Shown: positions 1 to 5,338 of the stretch, one piece after another | Numbering within the stretch: position 1 is the stretch's first letter | Layout: each line of letters begins with the position of its first letter | Origin: JAENVT01 sp031370745 | GTDB lineage: Bacteria; Actinomycetota; Acidimicrobiia; Acidimicrobiales; Ilumatobacteraceae | Length of the DNA: 7,183 nt | Direction: 5' to 3' | Assembly (NCBI GenBank): GCA_031370745.1 | Contig: JANMQX010000388.1 | Span: 1 to 7,183, forward strand | The notes under the pieces: model-generated | Database searches by the model: none | Seen by the model: the letters and a program-made list of their open reading frames with translations, nothing else | Told to the model about the DNA's origin: nothing | Program-made: the position numbers and the translations under genes

Positions 1-557
1 CGCGCGAGGTCGCGAACGATGTTCAGCACTTCACCGACGAGCTCGGGGTCGAGTGCCGAAGTGATCTCGTCGAGCAACAGCAGCCGAGGCTCCATCGCGA
101 GTGCACGAACGATCGCGACTCGCTGTTGCTGGCCGCCGGACAGACGATCGGGATACTCCTTGGCTTTGTCGTCGAGGCCGATCCGCTTCAACAGTGCGAT
201 ACCACGCTCGTCGGCCAAAGCCTTACTGAACCCCAGAACCTTCACGGGGGCCAGTGTGATGTTCTGTAGGACGGTCATGTGCGGGAAGAGGTTGAAGCTC
301 TGGAAGACGATGCCGACTTCGCGGCGCAACGCATCGACGTCGATTCCGCGTCCACTGACTCGATCGTCGCCAAGACGGATCTCGCCGCTGTCGACGGTCT
401 CGAGCTGGTTGATGCATCGCAGCATCGTCGACTTGCCACTGCCCGATGCACCGATCAAGCAGACCACTTGGTGCAGCTCGACGTCGAGGTTGATTCCGCG
501 CAACACTGGGTTGGTTCCGAACGTCTTGTGCACGTCGCGTAGTTCGAGGAAGGCCAT
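1..557 (-). CDS. Polar amino acid ABC transporter ATP-binding protein (3' end beyond window)
   Basis: This is the cytoplasmic ATPase that powers the amino acid importer encoded just upstream. The visible 185 residues begin MAFLELRDVHKTFG. They contain Walker A GASGSGKST (36-44), the Q-loop glutamine in VFQSFNLFP (Q86), the ABC signature LSGGQQQR (139-146), Walker B LLLLDE (159-164) with catalytic Glu164, and the D-loop SALD (167-170). The H-loop histidine and the C-terminus lie beyond the left edge, so the gene is cut by the window and not shown to be broken. The ATG directly follows the permease stop (TAGATG), which suggests translational coupling; an AGGGCGG stretch in the permease 3' end could serve as ribosome binding site. 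The sequence resembles the GlnQ/HisP/GluA group. Family is certain; the exact amino acid substrate cannot be read from the ATPase. Confidence 0.96.
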   Translation of the reverse strand, partial: MAFLELRDVHKTFGTNPVLRGINLDVELHQVVCLIGASGSGKSTMLRCINQLETVDSGEIRLGDDRVSGRGIDVDALRREVGIVFQSFNLFPHMTVLQNITLAPVKVLGFSKALADERGIALLKRIGLDDKAKEYPDRLSGGQQQRVAIVRALAMEPRLLLLDEITSALDPELVGEVLNIVRDLA

Positions 558-1544
558 CTACGACCGCCCTGCCAAGGTCTTGGCCTGCTGTCGCCGGATC
601 AGGCCGTCGAGCCAGCGGGTGAACGGGATGGTGACCAACAAGAACAGCAAGGCGGCCATCGAATAGGCGGCCAGCGTGCCCCTTGAGTTGTTGACGAACC
701 GGGCCCGGCTGACAACGTCGAGCACGCCCAACGCGTTGATCAACGACGTGTCTTTCTGCAGCCCGATGAAGTCGTTGAGCAACGGAGGGATCACCCGCCG
801 CACGGCCTGCGGCACCACGACATGGCGCATCGTTTGGGTGTGCGACAGGCCGAGTGAACGCGCCGCGGCGGTCTGGCTCCAGTGCACCGACTCGATGCCG
901 GCGCGATACACCTCAGAGACATAGGCCCCGTACGTCAAGCTGAGCGCCAGGATCGCATAGTCCATGTCAGAGAAACTGCCGAGTATCGGCACGTGCGCCT
1001 GGGGCAGGCCGAGGCCGATGATGAGTATCACCAGCAAGGCCGGGATGCCGCGGAAGACGTCGACATACACGGTGACCAACAACCGCACCGGCTTGCACGC
1101 CGGACCGGGGAGCAGCCGCAGGATGGCGACGACCAATGCCCACACCAAGACGATGATCTCGGCGATCAGGAACACCTGGACGTTGATCCAGAAACCCTTC
1201 AACAACGACCGCCATGCTCGACCATCGGTGACAGTCGCCCACCCGAAGAACACCTGCGACACAGCGTGGTGGTTCGTGACAAGGAGCCAGAACAGGAAGG
1301 CCGCGATGTACACCGACAGCCCGACACCGACCGAGTACCACGCCCAGTCGCGTGCTCGCTCTCCCTGGCGCCGCGCCGATTCGATCTCACCTTCCCTGGC
1401 GAGGCGAGCTGCACGCATCGAGTGCACAATCGCCGGGATGCCCGCCGGAGGAAACAGCAAGGCGATCGTGGCCGCCTTGCGATAGGTCAGCACCCGACCC
1501 ACCCGCCGCATGGCGGGGGGATCGGGTGCAACCAATTCGGTCAA
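558..1544 (-). CDS. Polar amino acid ABC transporter permease (HisM/GlnP type) with extra N-terminal CD225-like domain
   Basis: This is the membrane subunit of the importer, 328 residues. The C-terminal two thirds (about 113-310) form a normal HisM/GlnP-type permease: YVDVFRGIPALL (160-171), YVSEVYRAGIESV (208-220), then the EAA loop TAAARSLGLSHTQTMRHVV (225-243) followed by PQA, which docks on the ATPase. The family usually has about 220-280 residues; the excess is N-terminal. Residues 20-90 hold two hydrophobic segments (about 24-41 and 68-89) around a charged stretch with PAGIPAIVHSMRAARLAREG and SARRQGERARDWAW, a pattern like CD225/dispanin proteins (P-x-G-I-x-A-I-V, then G-x-x-x-x-A, then A-x-x-W). 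The start is TTG at 1544 with a short GAG six bases upstream, overlapping the end of the binding-protein gene. An in-frame ATG at 1511 (residue 12) is an alternative and would keep both domains. It is the only permease gene visible, so a homodimer is likely unless a second one lies beyond the window. Permease assignment is very secure; the N-terminal domain is from pattern only. Confidence 0.94.
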   Translation of the reverse strand: MTELVAPDPPAMRRVGRVLTYRKAATIALLFPPAGIPAIVHSMRAARLAREGEIESARRQGERARDWAWYSVGVGLSVYIAAFLFWLLVTNHHAVSQVFFGWATVTDGRAWRSLLKGFWINVQVFLIAEIIVLVWALVVAILRLLPGPACKPVRLLVTVYVDVFRGIPALLVILIIGLGLPQAHVPILGSFSDMDYAILALSLTYGAYVSEVYRAGIESVHWSQTAAARSLGLSHTQTMRHVVVPQAVRRVIPPLLNDFIGLQKDTSLINALGVLDVVSRARFVNNSRGTLAAYSMAALLFLLVTIPFTRWLDGLIRRQQAKTLAGRS

Positions 1545-1551
1545 GACAGGC

Positions 1552-2457
1552 TCAGGCGGCCGGGACGTCGACGAACGGAACTGTTGTCGGATCGCCGCCG
1601 AGGTACCTGGCGATCAGCTTGTTGATCGAACCATCGTCGAGGAAGCCCTGGATGATCGGGTCGAAGATCGCCTTCTTGCCGTTGCCCTTGCCGTAGATCG
1701 CTCCGTACTCCTCGCCGGTCTTGAACTGGGCGACCACCTCTTCCTTGCCACCGGACTGTGCAGCCTGACCGAGGTTGATCGGAGTATCGATCATGACCGC
1801 GTCGACCGTGCCTGCCGACAGAGCGGCGTACGCCGAGGAAAGATCCGGGAACGACTTCACCTTGCTGAGTTGCCAGCCCGGCACCTTTCCGGAAGTGACG
1901 TCGAACTCCGCTGTTGTCGATGCCTGGACCCCGACGGTCAACTTCTTCACGTCATCCCACGTCTTGACCGTCGTCCCCTTGTTGACGAGAAGCCCCTGGT
2001 CTGCTTTGAAATAGCCCTCGGAGAAGTCGACAACCTTGGCGCGATCGGGGGTTATGGTCACCTGCGACAACACGATGTCATAGCTGGTGGGATCGATCTG
2101 CCCGGCAACGACGGCATCGAAGTTCTCGTTACGGAACTGCATCTTCAATCCGCACTTCGCAGCCAGCATGTTGGCCATGTCGTACTCGATTCCGCTCTTG
2201 ATGTTGTCGGGGTCGACTTCCGCCTTGGTCGTGCCCCAGAAATTCGGTCCCGGCAGGCTGGTGACGACGCTGAGCACGCCCGGCTTCACCGGCTTGCAGT
2301 CGTTTCCACCAGCCGCTGGCGCAGTTGTGGCTCCGGGTGCCGCAGTGACCCCAGGCGCGCCCGTGCCGCCGGCCGCGGGAGTCTTCGTGTCGCTGCCACA
2401 GGCGGCGGCGAGTAGACCGGCGGCCATCAGGCCGGCGATCAGTCGTGTTGTCTTCAT
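1552..2457 (-). CDS. Amino acid ABC transporter substrate-binding lipoprotein (SBP_bac_3 family)
   Basis: This is the extracytoplasmic receptor that captures a polar amino acid and delivers it to the permease. It has 301 residues. The N-terminus is a lipoprotein signal (MKTTRLIAGLMAAGLLAAAC), with the predicted lipid-bearing Cys20. A flexible Ala/Gly/Pro/Thr linker follows (about 21-52). The binding fold then shows GIEYDMANMLA (89-99), the ligand-loop region LSQVTITPDRAKVVDFSEGY (130-149), where Arg139 is the residue expected to bind the ligand carboxylate, and second-lobe GTVDAVMIDTP (216-226). Cys54 and Cys102 are the only other cysteines and could form a disulfide. The ATG at 2457 has GGAG ten bases upstream. 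The gene lies first in the transporter operon, so its expression probably sets that of all three. Substrate is not determined; glutamate, glutamine or a related polar amino acid is the family expectation. Confidence 0.95.
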   Translation of the reverse strand: MKTTRLIAGLMAAGLLAAACGSDTKTPAAGGTGAPGVTAAPGATTAPAAGGNDCKPVKPGVLSVVTSLPGPNFWGTTKAEVDPDNIKSGIEYDMANMLAAKCGLKMQFRNENFDAVVAGQIDPTSYDIVLSQVTITPDRAKVVDFSEGYFKADQGLLVNKGTTVKTWDDVKKLTVGVQASTTAEFDVTSGKVPGWQLSKVKSFPDLSSAYAALSAGTVDAVMIDTPINLGQAAQSGGKEEVVAQFKTGEEYGAIYGKGNGKKAIFDPIIQGFLDDGSINKLIARYLGGDPTTVPFVDVPAA

Positions 2458-2466
2458 GAGTAGTTG

Positions 2467-2471
2467 TCTCC
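2467..2471 (-). promoter_or_regulatory. Ribosome binding site of the substrate-binding protein gene
   Basis: On the minus strand this reads GGAGA. The core GGAG is ten bases before the ATG at 2457, slightly long but acceptable. It supports that ATG as the start, as does the complete lipoprotein signal that follows. Confidence 0.6.
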
Positions 2472-2579
2472 AGGTTGTTCACGTCTGCGCGGCGAGGCCG
2501 CGACCGACACGGTAGTGCACACCCGGATCATCGCTCACTCGGGTCGGCACCGCACCACTGCCTTGGTTGATCGTGGTTT

Positions 2580-2583
2580 AAGG
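2580..2583 (+). promoter_or_regulatory. Possible ribosome binding site of the plus-strand membrane-protein gene
   Basis: AAGG lies nine bases before the GTG at 2593, a suitable Shine-Dalgarno spacing, and is the main reason for choosing that start. The same bases overlap the possible -10 element TTTAAG, so this may not act as a ribosome binding site if the mRNA is leaderless. Confidence 0.4.
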
Positions 2584-2592
2584 TGCCGTCGT

Positions 2593-3237
2593 GTGAACAC
2601 GACTGCGGCAGACGAGGTCATCGAGCCGCATCAACGACCGGGCTACGGCCCCTTTCTCCTGGTCGCGTTCGTCGCCTTGGTCGTATGCACCAACATCGCC
2701 AACATCGTCTTTGCTCGCTGGGTGAACACGCGGCCCGAACAACTGATCATGCTGTCGTCGCGCAACCGCTACCTCGTCCTCGTGGTCGGCGCCGGTATCT
2801 CGCCGGGCGCATACGCGGTCATCGCGACAGTTCGGCTCACAGCCGCGGCGGCGGTATGCCACTTTCTCGGCAGGGCCTACGGCGATCAGGCACTGCGGTG
2901 GTTCACGCGCTTCCTCGGGATGACCACCGAGTCCGTCGACCGCTTCGAGCAGCAGTACCGCACCGCGGAATGGATCCTGATCCCGGTCTTCGTCGGCAGC
3001 AACATCGTCTTCGTGCTCAGTGGCACGGTCAAGACCCGTTGGCGACGAATTCTGCCGCTGCTGTTGGTCGGCATCGCAGGCCGGCTGGCATTGCTGTGGT
3101 GGCTTGCAAAGCAGTTCGAGTCGCAGGTGCAGTCGGTCACCTCTTTCCTGCAGCGCTGGCAATATCCGATCATCATCGGCTCCATCGTCATCGTGATCGG
3201 CACCAATGTTGCCAACTTCCGACGCGGCCGAGGCTAG
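2593..3237 (+). CDS. Multi-pass membrane protein, possibly DedA/VTT-like
   Basis: This is a 214-residue membrane protein from GTG 2593, the only plus-strand gene here. The frame is open upstream to TTG 2464, but that start would run through the divergent promoter region and add a non-hydrophobic 43-residue extension. Hydrophobic segments lie at about 20-41, 60-90, 127-144, 153-172 and 191-207. Between the second and third is an amphipathic charged stretch with LGRAYGDQALRWFTRFLG (92-109) and ESVDRFEQQYRTAEW (113-127). GRxxG followed by an aromatic/basic helix and the later VGIAGRLALLWW (159-170) recall the DedA/SNARE-associated (VTT) family, whose members act in lipid carrier translocation and envelope homeostasis. 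The usual R-x-x-P-x-x-R segment is not visible; IPVFVGSNIVFVLSG stands in its place. Membrane location is secure, family placement is tentative, and substrate is unknown. Confidence 0.6.
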   Translation: MNTTAADEVIEPHQRPGYGPFLLVAFVALVVCTNIANIVFARWVNTRPEQLIMLSSRNRYLVLVVGAGISPGAYAVIATVRLTAAAAVCHFLGRAYGDQALRWFTRFLGMTTESVDRFEQQYRTAEWILIPVFVGSNIVFVLSGTVKTRWRRILPLLLVGIAGRLALLWWLAKQFESQVQSVTSFLQRWQYPIIIGSIVIVIGTNVANFRRGRG

Positions 3238-3279
3238 ACAGCGGCGCGCGAACGCGGCTCTGGTGCATTCAACAAATGC
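3238..3279. other. Convergent gap with weak hairpins
   Basis: These 42 bp separate the stop codons of the plus-strand membrane gene and dapB. Two weak inverted repeats are present: an interrupted one at 3240-3259 (AGC and GCG pairing across a mismatch) and a perfect five-base stem GCATT/AATGC with a five-base loop at 3265-3279. Neither is followed by a T-tract. A shared terminator is expected from the gene arrangement but not demonstrated. Confidence 0.25.
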
Positions 3280-4050
3280 CTACATGTTGAGCAGCGCCTC
3301 GAGACCCAGCGTCAGGCCTGAGTGCTCGGAGATGTGTTTGCAGGCCAGGATCACGCCCGGCATGTAGCTGACGTTGTCGTAGCTGTCCTGGCGGATCGTG
3401 AGGGTCTGGCCGTAGGCCCCGAGGACGACCTCTTGGTGGGCGACCAGGCCACGCATTCGAACTGAGTGCAGGCGAATGCCGCCCGGGCCGGCGGCGCCAC
3501 GTGTGCCCGGGTAACGCTCGTGTTGGGTCGGGTCGGGTGTCCACTCATCCGAGGCCTCCGCCATTCGCTTGGCCGTTGCAATGGCGGTGCCAGACGGTGC
3601 GTCGATCTTGCCCTCGTGATGGAGCTCGATGATCTCGGCACTGTCGAAATACGGCGCTGCCAACTCGGCGAAGCGCATCATCAGCACTGCGCTGATCGCG
3701 AAGTTCGCAACGATGATGCAATTGCTGCCGCTGAACTCTGACCGGAAGGCCTCGATATCGGCATCGCTGAAACCCGTCGTGCCCACGACCGCATGCATCC
3801 CGTGCATGGCCAACCACGGGACGGTCACCCGCGCCGCGTCGGCATTCGTGAAGTCGACCACGACCTCACAGCCGGCATCTGCCAGCGATCGCAGGTCGCC
3901 CGTGATGGTGACCCCGTGACGGCTCTCGCCGGCGGAGCCTGGAGCGACCGCCGCAACCAGTTCGAGATCGGGGTCGAGCGTGACGGCGGTGCACACCGCT
4001 CGTCCCATTCGTCCGCCTGCTCCGACAACACCAACCCTGATCTGCGCCAT
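3280..4050 (-). CDS. dapB: 4-hydroxy-tetrahydrodipicolinate reductase
   Basis: DapB reduces 4-hydroxy-tetrahydrodipicolinate with NAD(P)H to tetrahydrodipicolinate, a step of the diaminopimelate/lysine pathway in the cytoplasm. The 256 residues match the family's usual length. Visible features are the dinucleotide loop VGAGGRMG (9-16), VVDFT (64-68), VVGTTGF (88-94), ANFAISAVL (115-123), and the catalytic stretch IELHHEGKIDAPSGTA (141-156), where His144 and Lys148 match the catalytic His159 and Lys163 of E. coli DapB. LVAHQEVVLG (202-211) and the end LGLEALL are of the mycobacterial type. Two oddities: after the second strand the sequence is VAAVAPGS, without the acidic residue that normally holds the cofactor ribose; and the C-terminal TIRHDSxDR motif reads TIRQDSYDN. 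The ATG at 4050 has no clear Shine-Dalgarno. It lies 45 bp behind the M16 peptidase gene, probably in the same operon. Confidence 0.97.
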   Translation of the reverse strand: MAQIRVGVVGAGGRMGRAVCTAVTLDPDLELVAAVAPGSAGESRHGVTITGDLRSLADAGCEVVVDFTNADAARVTVPWLAMHGMHAVVGTTGFSDADIEAFRSEFSGSNCIIVANFAISAVLMMRFAELAAPYFDSAEIIELHHEGKIDAPSGTAIATAKRMAEASDEWTPDPTQHERYPGTRGAAGPGGIRLHSVRMRGLVAHQEVVLGAYGQTLTIRQDSYDNVSYMPGVILACKHISEHSGLTLGLEALLNM

Positions 4051-4095
4051 ACCGCATGACCGTAGCCGCGCTCTGCGCCGTTGGACCGCGCGGTT

Positions 4096-5322
4096 CTAGA
4101 GCTTGGGGCCGACCGTGACGACGATCGGATCGTCGATGAAGACGCGACCGATGATGCGCTTGACCGCCGTCTGGTCGACCGTTGCCCAACGCTGGACCTG
4201 CTCGGCGATCGGTCGGATGGACCCAGTGGTGATCAGCTGACCACCATTGCGGGCCATGCGCGCACCCGTGTCTTCGAGCCCCAATTCGAACGCACCGGTG
4301 AGGTATCCGACGGCCACTTCGAGCTCCTCGTCGGTGATGCCGTCACTGATCAGTCGATCGAGCTCGGCATGCATCAGTGCGATCACCTCATCCCCATGGT
4401 CTGGCTGCGTGCCCGCGTACATCTGGAACGCACCGCTATCGGTATAGGCCGACACCCCGGAGTACACGGAGTAGGCGAGACCGCGACGCTCACGGATCTC
4501 CTCGAACAGCCGGCTCGACAACCCGCCACCGAAGACATGGTTGACGACGTCGAGCGCTTCCCGATCGTCGTCGCCGCGAGCCAGCGAGCGACCGCCCATG
4601 ACGATGTGCACCTGCTCGGTGTCGTCGTCGACGGAGTCGTTCCCACCGACCGTTTGCGGTGGCTGACGGAGCACCAGTTCGCCGGCAGGACGAACCTCGG
4701 CAAACGCCGAGGAGATCAATCTCAACGCCTCGTCGTGCTCGATCGGGCCAGCGAACGTGACGACCATCGAGCCGCAGTGATAGTGCGATTCGAAGAAATG
4801 ACGGACGTCGCCAGCGTTGATCGCCTGCACAGTCTCGCGGTCGCCAGCCGTCTCCCTGCCGAGGGGATGGTCGGCGAACAGCTGTGCTGCGAACATGCGG
4901 TGAGCGACGTCGTCGGGCGAATCGTCGTCCATCGCCAGTTCCTCGAGGATCACCAGTCGTTCGCTGTTGACATCGCTTTCACGCAACGCCGGGCGGATCA
5001 ACACGTCACCGAGCAGCTCGACGCCGAACAGCGCATGGCGCGCCGGCAGCCGGCAGTAGTACGCGGTGTACTCCTTCGAGGTGAACGCGTTGAAGTCGCC
5101 GCCGACTCGATCGACCGAACGCGAGATGTCCTGCGACGTACGTGTCGGGGTGCCCTTGAACAGCAGGTGCTCGAGGAAGTGGCTGACGCCGCTGAGCTTC
5201 GCCGGCTCGTCACGCGAGCCAACGCCGACCCAGACTCCTGTGGCCACCGACAGCGCGCCAGGCACGCGTTCGGTGGCCACAGTGAGCCCAGAGTCGAGTT
5301 GAGTGATCCGAAGGTCGGTCAA
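4096..5322 (-). CDS. M16 family zinc metallopeptidase (processing-peptidase type)
   Basis: This is a 408-residue protein of the pitrilysin/insulinase clan with both halves of the single M16 unit. The N-terminal half has the inverted zinc motif HFLEH (48-52): His48 and His52 bind zinc and Glu51 is the general base. Glu128 in ILEELAMDDDSP is the third ligand at the expected spacing of 76 residues. The C-terminal half has GGGLSSRLFEEIRERRGLAY (265-284), the substrate-binding R/Y region. All catalytic residues are present, so it should be active, not a catalytically dead partner subunit. The start is TTG 5322: an in-frame stop at 5335-5337 excludes anything further upstream, and the next start would remove the first strand. 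It follows pnp by 16 bp, as in mycobacteria, where the equivalent (pepR) also sits next to the PNPase gene. No signal peptide is visible, so it is probably cytoplasmic. Natural substrate is unknown. Confidence 0.93.
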   Translation of the reverse strand: MTDLRITQLDSGLTVATERVPGALSVATGVWVGVGSRDEPAKLSGVSHFLEHLLFKGTPTRTSQDISRSVDRVGGDFNAFTSKEYTAYYCRLPARHALFGVELLGDVLIRPALRESDVNSERLVILEELAMDDDSPDDVAHRMFAAQLFADHPLGRETAGDRETVQAINAGDVRHFFESHYHCGSMVVTFAGPIEHDEALRLISSAFAEVRPAGELVLRQPPQTVGGNDSVDDDTEQVHIVMGGRSLARGDDDREALDVVNHVFGGGLSSRLFEEIRERRGLAYSVYSGVSAYTDSGAFQMYAGTQPDHGDEVIALMHAELDRLISDGITDEELEVAVGYLTGAFELGLEDTGARMARNGGQLITTGSIRPIAEQVQRWATVDQTAVKRIIGRVFIDDPIVVTVGPKL

Positions 5323-5338
5323 CGAGCCGAAACTTCAA

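Larger units (their letters stand above)
2458..2592. promoter_or_regulatory. Divergent intergenic region between transporter operon and membrane-protein gene
   Basis: These 135 bp separate two genes that point away from each other, so promoters for both must lie here or overlap the gene starts. On the minus strand TACCGT (complement of 2509-2514) is a possible -10 element for the transporter operon, but no convincing -35 is present. On the plus strand TTTAAG at 2577-2582 could be a -10 element placing transcription start almost at the GTG of the membrane-protein gene, which would make that mRNA nearly leaderless. No operator palindrome or riboswitch was recognised. Placement of promoters is inference from gene orientation. 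Confidence 0.45.

Noticed and set aside
254..259. Ser-to-Thr change in the PNPase phosphate-binding SNGSSS motif (residues 254-259 of the visible protein)
   Set aside because: SNGSTS is the normal form in actinobacterial PNPases, so the change is not unusual. The coordinates given are residue numbers.
882..1625. Plus-strand open frame of 247 codons opposite the permease
   Set aside because: Composition is typical of an antisense shadow (many Arg, Asp, Gln, His) and the opposite strand encodes a clear permease with the EAA loop.
1510..2415. Plus-strand open frame of 301 codons opposite the substrate-binding protein gene
   Set aside because: It mirrors the real gene, has no family resemblance, and starts and ends inside transporter genes on the other strand.
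2464..2592. Upstream extension of the plus-strand membrane protein from TTG 2464
   Set aside because: It would add 43 residues without hydrophobic or family character and cover the divergent promoter region up to the neighbouring gene's ribosome binding site; GTG 2593 with AAGG nine bases upstream fits better.
3240..3279. Intrinsic terminator in the gap between the convergent genes
   Set aside because: Stems are short or interrupted and no T-tract follows on either strand, so it is listed only as a weak hairpin region.
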